Of a stretch of DNA of 64,000 bases, positions 38,101 to 51,000 are shown one piece after another. This DNA comes from Certhia americana. Lineage: Eukaryota > Chordata > Aves > Passeriformes > Certhiidae. How positions within the stretch are numbered: the stretch's first letter is position 1; every line of letters starts with the position of its first letter. The translations under genes were made by a program, and so were the position numbers. Location: NCBI GenBank assembly GCA_018697195.1, contig CM031879.1, forward strand, positions 43,574,704 to 43,638,703. Reading direction: 5' to 3'. The notes beneath the pieces are model-generated. The model made no database searches. It saw nothing but the letters and a program-made list of their open reading frames with translations, and was not told the DNA's origin.

Positions 38101-38452
38101 TTTTGTTTTTGTAGTATCACTCATCTTTCTCAGTGGGTCAAAATTTATGGCAGGAAGAAGCAAGGCTAAGAGTGGTCTTCACCAAGAACTGGAATTGACT
38201 CATTCCACAAAGGCAAAAAGCTTAATCCTTATGTCATAACTTCAAGGAAAAGAAAGATGGGAGCACCTAATTTTTCCCAGTGATTCCCAATTTCACTTGT
38301 GATCACTAAAAAACTCTTTGGGTGCCTACAGTGTCTGGTGCTTTTAAAGTCCTGAAATATTTCCAATAAGAGGATTTTTCTGAACCCAGAAAGAATGTGG
38401 TCTCTAGACTGTGAGATTCTTCAGCCTGCAGAGGAATTCCTTTCTGTCACAG
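35141..38452. other. Unannotated stretch, possible conserved non-coding elements
   Basis: No gene is recognised. 35960-36700 combines an octamer motif ATGCAAAT at 35966-35973, several TAAT-containing AT blocks and low repeat content, which is suggestive of regulatory DNA but unproven. A strong acceptor-like tract ending CAG at 36877-36879 precedes an 83-codon open frame that ends at 37131. No donor or family supports it. Confidence 0.35.
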
Positions 38453-38514
38453 GTGGTGCCCAAGGAGTAAAGATATTGATGGACTGTGTTGCAAGAAGAC
38501 ATCATCTGCATTTG
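38453..38514 (+). other. Splice-bounded 62-bp segment, very tentative
   Basis: CCTTTCTGTCACAG precedes it and GTAAGT follows it at 38515-38520. Two of three frames are open across it. Nothing else supports an exon, and such coincidences are expected in 64 kb. Confidence 0.12.
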
Positions 38515-41500
38515 GTAAGTAGCATTTGAATGTGTTGCCTACTGAGCCCTACAACATTTTGCCTATCCCTTTCATGTATGAGGTGATATTTTCAGAACTA
38601 CAGCTTAAGAAAGCTTCTAACTCAAATCTCTAAATTAAGAAGTTTTAAGACCCCACAATTCTCACTGAAGTTCATGGAAGGTATGAGAAAACTACATTTT
38701 AAGCCGCAAAATTTCTGGTACCCAGGGGATAGAGAGGCTTATGTTGCCTTTCCATTAGTGTCAGCTAATACACGTGGGTGGCCTGCTGTCCTTTGGTTGA
38801 TTTAAGACTTTAATATTTTAACTTACAGATAAAAATTATGACTTAGTCCTAAGTATGAGCTGGCCACATAGCCATGACCACTAAGCTTATATAGACAAGA
38901 GTTTGCTGTCTGCTGAAGGGAGGCAGAACAGATAATCCTATCACTTTTTTCCTTTTTGTCTCCAGAATTTAACTATAGAATTTAGAGGCTTCCTCACAGC
39001 AGGTAGGGAGCACTGTTCAAGTGGCATTTTGCCCCTATTTATGAAGTATTATCTCATATTTCACTGAATTTCAGAAGTTTATTGCTTTAATTCCCAATCA
39101 AGTAAATTATATCAGAATTAAAACAATGTGTGATGTATAAGGAATTCCAAAATGATTCTGATTTTTCAGTAAATACTTGAGCTGTTGTCCAGAGCAGGAG
39201 GAGGTAACATTGGCTTGATAGATGTGGTGGCCAAGACTGAGACTCAGATTCAGTGGTTGTTCTTAACAGAGATCCTGAAAGAACTCCCAGTGCAACTAAG
39301 AACAGCCTGTTTTTCTGCATTTCCATAGCACTTGCTCTGGAAGCCTTATGGCTTTTTCATTGCAGCTTGTCACTGTTTGAATGGTTTCTAAATCCCACCC
39401 AGGTCAATTCTAATGCTAGATATCCAGGTTCCCATAGTTAGCAATCTATAGATGATGTCTGCAGTCTGCAGAGAGAGCTTTTCAGCCAAACCCTGCTCCA
39501 AGAGAGAGGAGCACAGAAAATGATGGAAAGCACCCCAACAAGATAATAAAGCCCATTCTTTTACCTGTGAAGCACATAAGAAGAGAGCAGGTGAAATCAA
39601 GGCTATTACTGGTGTCTTGTGTTCCTGTAGCAGAAGTGTTTTTGAATATTAAAATTGTGGTTAGACTTCAAGAGAAGTACAGGTATCATCTGAAATTATA
39701 CATGGATTTCGTTGGCTGGTATTTTAAGAGCTTTATGATATACATCCAGGTACCTGTGGCTCTACCTAGTCAACTAAAGCATGTATGTGTAGAAAAGGGT
39801 TTTACAAGTTCTGTCCCATTTCCAAAACACATAGAGAGCAGTGAAATGGGATATGGTGATGAAAACCTGTTTCTACAGTGCTAAAGAACTTGAAATATCT
39901 GCTCTGCTTTGATGCGGGTGGTGCACTTTGTGTGGAAATGGAAGAAAATCCATGTCTGGATGGAGAGACTAGAAATGCATCTGTACAATGCCTTGGTGTT
40001 GGGGGCAAGGTAGTATCAGGCTTGTGACATCATGGTGCAAAACCTTTGGTAAGCAAACCGGATAATGCCCCACAAAGGGAGCATCCTCCTGTCCAGCAGC
40101 ACTGGTTGCATGTAAGTTGAGACAAAAGAACCCTAAACTTTCTCTTTCTCTTTACCTTCTGGGTTAATTTTGCAACCAATTAACCCCCAGGCTGGTTTGC
40201 TGAGTGGTGCAGAAGCAGCTGTGCTGATAATGCTGAAATGTGCATGTGTGATTAGGTTGGGAGGTAGCCAGGAGAGACGTGACTCGGTTCCAGGGTGTTG
40301 GCACCAGTCATACTCCCTCATGTACTCCCAGCTGGCCCGAGGTCCACAAAAGCAAAACATCATCAGCTTTTGTGTATGTATATTGCTTATGGGTTTTCAG
40401 GCTTCTATTTGGCTGCAGTATTTTAATTGCTGTAACTCTGTTTGAGAGGGATATAAGCTTTTTTTCTCTCAGAGTGTTACTCTGAGTGCAGATACCCTTA
40501 GACCAACACTGCAGTACCTTCTACCAGTACAATTTATTACCCTGTGAGAAATAAAAGCAAATAACTCGTGCCAATAAAAGCATTTTCTGAGGGTGCATCT
40601 GTGTTCATGTCCAGTTTTGACCTATTTAAAACCACCCATGTTTTAAGGCTTTATCTTCTTATCTGAAAATGATTGTCAGGTTGCCTTACCCTGCTGGAAC
40701 AATGCATTAACTATACATGATGGAAAGGCCTGTCCCTTGCACTGGCACAAGGGATTGGTGATACCTGCTGGGTATGCTGTTTCCAGGGTGAGCTAAGTGC
40801 TAAGGCTGAGACACAAGTCAGCTGTGACTGGTGAAGGAGGTGACATTGTTATTTGATGTCATGCTGTAAAGATGACCAGCCCAAGTATGTTAGAAGTGCA
40901 ACTATGGAGATAAATATCCTGGGGGGTGCTGTTGTATCAAAGACCGCTGTCATTCCCCACAACTGATCACAGAACCCCAGGTACCCTTATTTTTCAAAGT
41001 TTCTATAATCTTCTACAGAGCAGCTGCACTCTAGCTGGTGTCTGCATCACCTCTGGTTCACAGTTCACAGCCTGGAGACACTGCTGGCTTGGTACTGTGC
41101 TTAATGATCTGAAACTCAGCATGCTCAGGACTGTCCTAAGGGGTCCTTAAGATCCAGAAACACTCACATTTCTTCTCCCAAAAGCAAAACGAGAGATCTT
41201 GGAGGCTGCATGATTGGCCTGGAAAGCATTCATGTCTGACGCTGTTTTCAGAGTAGCAATCAAGTAGAAATCAAGGCTAAAATCAGTAAATGGTATTGTG
41301 AAAGGAAAAACAGCAGGGCTTGGGCTTTAGGAGGGTACCAAGGCGACATTGATGCTAGCTTGGGTAAGTTATTGTAAGGGCCCCAAAGTTACTATCATGA
41401 TGCTATTGAAATCTACTAAATAACACCATCACATTTAAAAAAAAAAAAAACATGGAGTGAATCAAGTTTAATCCAGTGACTTTAGGACAAATTATAGGAA

Positions 41501-44500
41501 AAGTAAAATATAGAATTCTGATTCAAATGGCTCTTTCTTCTGAATTTCATCTTAAAAAAATGACAAGAAAATGAAACACTTTCCACTTTTTTTCAGAATA
41601 AAATCCTTGCAATTAATTACTTTGTTGACTAATGACATATTTTCCATGGGGTTTTTTTTTTGAGATAGAGTTGTTTTTGTAGTAAATATTTTTAATATTA
41701 GGAATTTGAAATGTACTGGTAAACCACGGCTTTACTATTGTATTGCACCAACACTGGGAAGTGATGTTGAATAGGTGATAGAAAACATATTTGAAGACAA
41801 GTAAAATTGGTAGTAAAGGAACTAATGTTTAAAGCTGTTAAGGACATTTCTCTTGACTGTTTGATAAAGAGTAAAAGGTAGAAATTGAAAGCTCCACGAG
41901 TCATCAGCTGGGATTATCTTTCTGGAGATCCAGGAGAAAATAGAAGTCTGTGGGCAAGGCCATTTTTAACAGAACTGAACAGTGAAACCTAGCTCAATAG
42001 GCTATTTTTCTTGGTAAAAGTGTTTTCTTCTAGAAGAGTTTTATTTCATCCTCTCTTCTTCCTTATTTTTCTCCTGATTGAGAAGGTATTGTTCAAGCAG
42101 AAAATGAGAATAAATTAGTCTTTTTCTTTGATGATGGTTATCTTTATTTGACAATCATTTGTGTGTAGCAGGAATATAGATGTTTTCAAACACTATACTC
42201 TTAAATCAATATAAAGAATAAGGAAGAGTCTTAAAGCTGACAGTCAACATGGCTGGAGAATTAGTGACAAGTATAACTCCTACCTCACTGTAAACATTGT
42301 AAAGTTTTTGATAATATATTGTTAAATGTACATTTTTCTTCACTCTTTTATGGTAGTCAAGGATTTCAGGGATGGAATGTTTTAAAGGGGGTACTAATGG
42401 CTTCTGGTGCTTTGAATTGTTTTTGCAGAGTGGAAGGACTGTGATGTTAAACACTGGAGGTAATTTCAGTGAGAACCTTGAGTGGAGCCAAGTTACACAG
42501 AGCAGATGAGTGGAGGCTGATGCAGTGTCCTCCTGGACTGGGAGAGTTGACTCTCCTGCTCAGCTTTGGGACTTTGATATCAGTACCAAAAGTGCAGACA
42601 CAAAGAAGGATATAAGCAAATTCTTAATGACTTGACCTTTCTGAAGATACTATATATGTGACTTTTACCCTTTTCATTGTTACCATTCAGTAGCCTTTCC
42701 TTAAAAAAGAGGGAAAAAAAGTCTAGGACAAAACAAATAAGCCCTGAATTAATTAATGTGAATATGAAAAGTTATAGGATGATCTCCTGGGACCCAAGCA
42801 GAGATATGACTGGGATTTTGAAGTGTCTTGCTTGCACATAAAGAATGACATTTCTGCATAGTCCTCATCAGTGAAAATGATGAACTTTGTATCCAGGCTT
42901 AATGAGACTGTATATCTTTTGTGTTTGTTGGTTGGTTGGGTTGGGGTTTTTTTTTTACAGAAATAAAGAGCTGATGGCAATAATAGATTGAAAGAAAGAA
43001 GCAACAAAGAAAATAAAGTCACAACCAAACTGTTTAAGAGAGAGAACCTGATAATAGACTTTAACACAGGGCTTTTGCAATAAGCAAAGGCAGATTCACA
43101 GAGGTTTCCTCTGACAGAAATCCAGAGCTTAGGGTTTCTTCACACACACCATTTCTTTCTGAGCATTTGAACAGAAAACAGGCACAGCATGACAGATTCC
43201 AGACTAAAACTTCAGCTAGTACAATAGGGTATGTCAGAACCCAACTAAATTCTTGTATATTTTTTCCAGTTTATTAACATTATTCATGATTTTGTAAAAA
43301 TGGAAAACCAGTTGAAGCCATGGGGTATTCTTTTAGTAAAAGCAGACAGCACTGAAAACATATAGACTATAAGGGAATATCCTATAAATTGTAGCATGGG
43401 ACAGTGAAAAGTGGTGTAGTTAAACTCCTGGGAAATGCAACAGGCAGCAGAACAGGAGAGATGTTCTATGAGAGGTGTCTATGAAGTTGGATAAGGGTAC
43501 TTCCCATATAGTACCCCACATATATATGAGCATCAAGGGAAGAAAACAATTGCTTGTGGCATTATGAAGGGGGGTATGCTATGGAATAGGGAGCTGGAAA
43601 ATTCTGGCTGATTCTTTTAAATGCTGATTCTAGCAGCAATATCAGATGAGGGAATGACCTTTTAATAAGAAGCATAGCATCACTCTGCTATGGGCCACTT
43701 AGTTACAAACAGACACTTTGCACTATAGAATTGAGTACAGGATTATGTACAATATTTCCCTCTATTTTTTCAGTGATTAACTGTGAGAGCTGGGATGATA
43801 TACCACCTGAGGTTTTCTCTGATGCTGAATCAATTTTCTGTTGCTCATATTTTATTGTTATAGTTACTGATTCTGAATAACCTCAGAAAGCTTACTGCCA
43901 TATATGAAACTGTTCCTTCATTAGTGTCTGACAATCCACAGGGACATTTTCATGGCAACTTCTACATCTTGACCTGTAAATTTGCTATGATTTGAACAAT
44001 CTTACTGTGAGCAAAAATCTCCTCTACTATAGAGGGGGGGAATTATTTATTTGTACAGTCAGCAGTTAGTATACCCCTAAGCTATAATAAAACCGTTGAA
44101 ACCAAGTGTTCAGTAACTTCCCATCTAGAAACATTTTCTAAACCTTTCTCTTTAGAGTTTTCTGTGGCTTGAATTATCATTTGTTAAATATATTATGACA
44201 TATTATTTACCACAGACGATGGCTTTGAGACCTTTGTATGGTTATGTCCCCTAGGAATCTCATAAATAAATCACTGAAAACTAGACATATAATTCCATCC
44301 CTCTTGCTGTATTTTATGTCTTCTGAATGATATCTGCTTTGACTAGGATGAGACCAGATTTATTAATGTTGTTTTTTCACCTGCTAAGGGATGTGGTGTG
44401 CTAAAGCAGGATTCGAGCACTGCTTCTTAACATGTGTGGCTTGTAGACCATGAAGCTGTTATCCCAGGTGGTGGGGAGGAGGAAGGGAAAAGAAAAAAGG

Positions 44501-45470
44501 AAGGAGGGGGAAGGTATTTATTATTCAAGACAGTTGAACAGGTTGAGTATTCTTGGTTCATCTGAAAACCTCAATTGAACTCTCCCCAAACAGGAAAAAA
44601 AATGAAATGCTGCTTGACTATGGTTATTTCTGCACTGTATTTTGACATTGATTTGAACTGAAATTTCATCTTGACCAAAAGTCAACGTCCTTATTATTCA
44701 TATTTCTTCGGTAGCTCAGGTATGTATGCTCAAGGAGCTGCTGATAAAAACAGCAGCATTTTGTAAAAGTTGGTTGTTTTACTTACTTGCTTACAGAAAG
44801 TAAATCTAAGAGAATTGGTCTATTGCTGGATGTGCACCTGATTCTGAGGTAGTAAGGGACGTAGATGGTCAGCACTTCTCACTGTTGAACCATACAAATA
44901 AGGAAGGTGCCTTATACTGGCTCATGCAGGCTTTTGAAAAGAAAAAAGATGCCTCATTCTGAGCAGCTTGGTTCATGTCTTACTGCTTCTCCTTCAGGAT
45001 CATTCATTTAATAATGCAGCCTTATCATGCAACACATATCAGCATATATTTAATTGAACATTAATTGTTGATTAAGGGTGATACTGCATATGGATAGGCC
45101 CAAAGGATGTGGGTTTCAATCTTGTTGCTGGAGTATATGTGAACTCAAAACAAGGCTCAGAACAAATGCCTGTGCTTACTGCCTTGCCACACTGGGACCA
45201 ATTGCTGTCACACTGTCCTGTAAAATGCATTCCCTGTTCTGATTTTGGGTGAATTCAATATGATGCCTTTTGTACAGTTTTTGTCATATTCAATTTTTGA
45301 GCAGAAGAAAGAATTTTAATCTGAGTTGCCTTTTTTGTCCCACCTCCATTAAATAACCATTGTAACAAACAAGTTTAGATGTTATATTTACTTTTGTAAT
45401 AATAATTAGATAATAGTACCTTCCAGAACTATTTTTTTAATCATGCATCATTCTCTTCGACCTCTTTGGC
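38515..45470. other. Unannotated non-coding stretch
   Basis: No gene or repeat family is recognised. Features of note are A14 near 41440, a T/G-rich tract at about 42926-42957, and a purine-rich GGA/GAA tract at about 44468-44515. Confidence 0.5.
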
Positions 45471-45494
45471 TATATATATATATATATATATATA
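45471..45494. repeat. (TA)12 microsatellite
   Basis: There are twelve uninterrupted TA units in an AT-rich setting. Confidence 0.97.
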
Positions 45495-47948
45495 CTCTCT
45501 ACTAGTATTCATATGTGCATTTCATACAGACTGAAACAGAAATTTTTCAGTTCTAATTCTTGTTACATAATTTTTTTTTATTATTTTTCACCTGTAAATT
45601 GAGGAAGTTCTTTTTGTAAATCAGCTAGTTACTATTACAATACAATCAGTATTGTCATTTTATATATTTCAGTAGGAGGCCTACCAATGTATTTTGGGCT
45701 GCAATGTACTGAGACCAGCCATCCATTTATGAAATGCCCTCCTGGCATTTAGAAGCAATATCCATTCTGCAAGAGCAACAATGTGTGAAAACCTGTAGGA
45801 AGTAATATAGATTATGGTTTATCCAGTTGAAACGTGGAGCCATTGGTTTGTAAATGGCACAGATGTAACTCACATGCTGAAATTTGGATGCTACTCTGTC
45901 ATAAAACCATCTGACTTTTGCCATGTCTAAGACATATCACACAGTGTATCATCTACTTCATATTCTAGAGCTGGTGGGGGTTTTTTTGTGATCTCTGAGA
46001 AATTAATTACTAGATCTAATGGCTTCATGAAATTAAATAAATTCTGAAGCTGAAGTAGAACATCTCTATTGCATCTCCTGTCTTGGGCCTTCTAAGTTGC
46101 CTCTCAAATAGTGACTATTCTATTTATACTTAATTACAAATAGGTGATGTGTTTTTGCATTAACCTTTGCTTACTTTGCCATTTGTAAAAGTAAATTAGT
46201 GGCACTGAGACTATAACATTTTTTAAACAGTGTAGCCAACTGATCTGCTATTAACCACATAGTAAAAAACTGAAAAAGGTGTTTATGGTAACTTGATGAG
46301 ATTTTGAAACCTAACAGTGGAGAATTAAGGGGGGTTTTTTTATGCTGTAGAATAATTTGTCTTGTAATTTAGTTTTAATTCACATTTTCACAATTAATTA
46401 AACATCAACCTAATCATTATACACATAAAGCATTTAAATTGATGTATGAAGAATGATGGGGAATGAATAATGCTTTGAAGATCCATTTCAAATTAGTTGT
46501 TTGATTAATGAATATTCCACAAGGGCATTTGTGTGATGACCTCTGTTGATGACTTAAGGAAAGGCATGTCTGTTTAGATAATGAGAAGACAAAGTGAGTG
46601 AGAGTTATCTCTGTGAATAAGCAGTGTAGAATTACGAGAATTAATCTACACAAAGCTTATTACTCTTTTACATTGCTGTAAGAGATAACATAGAATTGTA
46701 AGTTCAGTAAAAGATTTGGCATTTGAAGATGCTGCTTAGTGATAAAATGTGTTGACTGTACGTGCTGCTTGTCGTTCTCTGGCTATGGAGGACCATAGTG
46801 GAAGGCTGTTCTCTCTTCCCAAGCCCATTATGATCCTTCACAGCACCTGACATTGATTTCTTGCATGAAGAAGAAGTAAAATGTTTCATGCTGCAGCTCA
46901 TTCCTTCTCATTGTGTCTATAATTAGCAAGATGCATAGTAAATGTTTTACTTGATAACCTTACCTAACAGAATTGATTTCCAGCTGTTTTATTTAAGCAG
47001 GGTACAAAATGTAATAGTAATCTTATATCTGATCAGGGAATATTGGATAATCAAAAGAAAGATAAAAAACTCCCCATGCACTGGCTGATCTAGAAGAGAG
47101 ACAGTGCAGGTTTCAGATACCTTCTTTCACTTTTTTCCTGTTCCTCTGAGTTCCTTTATTCCAATATATTTCTTCTCATAGTTGCAGTCTCAGCAAAACT
47201 GAAAAAAAATTCTAACATTTCCTCTTAACCCAGAAAGTCAAGGACCAGCCAGGTTTTCTTTTGCTTTCCCCAGAAGTAGAGACAAGAGGCAGCACAGCAC
47301 AGCACTCTATCTCTGCTGGGTAAGACATTTTAAATTTGCTATCAAATGTAACTTTTTTCTAGATCCTGTGTGATTTCAAGAGATTTCTGCAAAATCTGGA
47401 TACAGGAAGAACAAGAGTTCCCATCTCCCCAGCTTGCATACTATTAAAAATAATAAGGTAATTTAAAGCAGACTTGAAGGAAGGGCTAATGCAGTGAAAA
47501 TGGTGAAATAAATTTTGAGCTAGAGAATATCAGCACACAGCTGTCAATCACAGTATTTACTCAAGAGAAAGCAGAATCATGCCTGTTGTGATGTGTTCCA
47601 ATATCCTCCTTTGGAAAGACACTATCTAAAACACAGTATAAGGCCACAATTAGTAGGACTTGAAATATAGAATGCCTTTGCATTCATCAATTGATAATCA
47701 TGATTTGAAGTTTATATCTCTAAAAGTGATCCCTTTGAGATTTGTCTTTTTTTTTGTTATAGTTTTGAAACTTTGTTGCTGGTAAAATTAACTCTCTCTT
47801 ATGATTGCAATGAATAAGTAAGAATGACAAGAAAACATATTTATTAATAAGTTCTTTTTACGTAACACTTTGAATCAATAGGTGAAGATGAAGCTGAACT
47901 TGCACAAAATATTAAGCTGTGACCAGGGAAAACTTTGAAAATAAAAGT
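45495..47948. other. AT-rich non-coding stretch
   Basis: No gene or repeat family is recognised. The composition is AT-rich with many TTAATT-type blocks. Confidence 0.5.
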
Positions 47949-48032
47949 TGTCCCTGCCAGTGGCCTGGGGGTTGGAAAACTAGGTGATCTTTCAGATCCC
48001 TTTCAGCCCAAGATGTTCTGTGATTCTGTGAT
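47949..48032 (+). mobile_element. CR1 LINE 3'-end relic
   Basis: CTGCCAGTGGCCTGGGGGTT, GGAAAACTAGGTGATCTTTC, CCCTTTCAGCCCAAGATG and the tail TTCTGTGATTCTGTGATG match a CR1 terminus of the GATTCTGTGA type, a variant tail distinct from the ATTCTATG copies elsewhere in the window. Only about 85 bp remain. Confidence 0.88.
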
Positions 48033-51000
48033 GAAAATTTAGAAAGTTGCTACATTGTGGAAGTTAAGAAAGTGACCTGCAGTGAGAAGCTAGGAGGTAG
48101 ATGTGTCAGGTAAGGGAAATTTCTTTATTCACACATAATGCCTAACTCCATCTAGTATAGTGTAGCTTCTCTCATGTGGTATTGATTGCACTAAAAGTGC
48201 AATTTTCATAAAATACCTTTAAAACCTTCTTGCAATTAGCTCATTTCTAATGATCCATGTAGCCTAAAGAAAAAAGAAAATCCTGGAGAAGAAATAAGGA
48301 CTATTCTGCTTCAAGAAAAGAGAAAGCAAGTGCTTCCCTCCAAGTTTTCAGCTGGTGCAATCAGAGTCCTCCAGGAACCCCACTGCTCAGGGACTTGTTG
48401 CATTATGTACTTGTCTTTGCTTGTGGTATACTTGAAGTGAAAAGAAGGTAATTGTTTATCTTATCTTGTGAACAATATGTGCTGGAGCATATGTGTGTGT
48501 GCATGCACAAGTTCAAAGCTAGTACCAGACTAGAACTACCATTTTACCAGAGATTTTTCTAAAACTGCAACATATAACCCCAAACCACTAAGTGTTTTTA
48601 TACACCCATGATAGAAGATCAATTGAAAGATCAATTGGAACTTTTCAGCTGACTGCCTTGTGCAAATTGTCCTCCCAGGACAGAGCTCCAGTGGGAGTGG
48701 TCAGAAAAATTCACCTCAGCTCAGCCAGCAGCCAGAGTAACAGCAGGCTGGCATTAATATGTCTTCACTAAAGGGTGAAACTTTCTGCAGTTTCTTTAAC
48801 CACCTGTGTATCTAATTTTTTTTTCCTATTTGAGTTTCTACTCATTAGTGTCCTAGAAAGAAATAGCCTTTCTGTGAAAATGAAATGTTGAAACTCTACT
48901 TCTAAGTGTGTACTGTTCCACCCTTACATTTTCAGTGTTGAAAACCGGTTGTTACATCTACAGCTGAACCCTTCAATTCCTGAGTTTATCGAAAGAAAGG
49001 GAACAATTTTGAAACTGTGCTGGAAAGAAAAAAATCCTGAGAGGAAAGTATTCAATGGTAAGGCATCCAGCAGTGCAAAGCTGTTTGGAGGGGAGAGCTG
49101 CTGCCTTTATTGTTGAATGGCACAATTCAGAGAGCTTTTGGAGCAATAAAATCACACCTTTGGCAATCATGGAGAATGATTTCTGCACAGAAGTCTTGCA
49201 ATGTAGAAGCATGTGCAATGGACCTTGAGCTTGTTTACCTGGTCCACCTTGAGGGATCTGGGCTATTGTTTATGCATCACTGTCATGGCTCTCCAAATTT
49301 AGCCACAGAAGCCATTCATTTCCAAAGATCCAGGTGGTTTAACACCTGCCTGGAGGGCCATATATGGTCTCGTTCTGCACTTTGGAGGGACAGATATAAT
49401 CTACTTCTATACTTTGCAGATCCTGGTACAAAAAGATTTTTATCTTACCATGTAAGTGGATTCCTAAATTCTCATCCCAACTTTCCCTGCATTGTCAGGT
49501 TTAACCAAAGATAATATATCAAAATTAAATTCAGTGAAGTGATGGCTTTATTTTGCCTTATCTCATTTAGAAAACAGTGTGGACTGTGAGGTATGAGGTC
49601 TGTCAGGTATCTGTCTCAGAAGAGAATGAACTGCAGCTCCTGTGAATCACTGTGGCAGCTTGAGGAAAGATTAATGTTGAACCGTCCTGAGACAAGATAT
49701 TTTAATTGTATTTAGGAAACTAAATTAGTGATGCATAGATCAATCCAACCTAAGCCAATCTGTTTAATTTTCATTTTGCATATCAGAAACTGAAGCAGAA
49801 CTGAAAAATTCAGCTCCCAAAAATTTGCTTTCTATTAAAAGTCTTACCCCCAAATTCTCTATTAAATTCTCAACTGACATGTAATATTTACTTTTTTTCT
49901 GCTCATGGCTGAAAGCCAACTTCCTTCAAGGTTACTGTTTGCAAAATCCTTTTGCTGGACGGAAGGCATGCAAAGATCAAAGCTCTCCCTGAACTGCCTG
50001 GTTTCATCAGGGAAAGGTGCTTCTTCAGCTCATCAAAACACACACTCTAAAACCAAGCAAACAACTCAGAATAAATAATGTATAATGATTTCACTCAAAT
50101 GGGCAGGTTTGGGGTTGTAGCCATTCTGCCATGAACATGGAAAGCTTTAGCCAGCTTGGACAGTGAGTTAATTGTCCTTGCTTCTGTCTGCAGTAAAATG
50201 ATCCATTTTACAGAACCATAAGCCAGTAAATTCAACAGCAGGAAGGGAGAGAGAGAGGGCATAGTGGAGTCATTTCACAAGGACCAGTAGCTACTGCTTG
50301 CTGGTGAGAGTCATTCCAGACCTTATGCTTGTAATTGGCACTCTAAGATGCTTTTGCTTTTTATGTTTCCAAGTGAGCCATTCAGCGAACGTTAATTTCA
50401 TTCAATGGCAATAAAGGTGAAATCTCTCTAAAAATAATTCTCTTCTTCTGCATCAGGATATGATCCCTAAGTAAACAGATTTTAATTAATGGCAGAGAGC
50501 ATCCCGTCAGCCAGAAACCCTCCCTTGCTCTGTGCAGCTACACTAAATCCATGGAGCTTTAAAAACAACTCCTTAGACACAGCATCCGAGCCTTTCATCC
50601 TACTGCCCAACACCCCTCTCTGCAGTGAGATGCAATGGTTCTGAGTGATGTGATACAAAAATAGCACCTAAGCAGCTGTAGCGAGCGAGCCTGCTGTGCT
50701 GTCAGAAAGGAGAAAATCTTTCAGTTTGTTTTGTGGAGGTTCATACAGTGGTGGTATTTCCATGAGTTTTAAAAAGCCTCATCTCTTTTTGTATCCATAT
50801 TCAGAGGTGATAGTCTCCAGCAAACATGGTACGCCTATCATTGTAGCTTTGCCTAGGAGTTATTCTCACCAGAAGTCAGGGCATAAAAATGTTTTGATGA
50901 CTCACAGGTTAGGTGAGAAAGTGTTGTACTTTTCAGCAGCTGTCGGTTGTCTCTGTCTCTCTTTGGTGCTGTAGGGACCAATGAGACACCAAAAGGGCCA

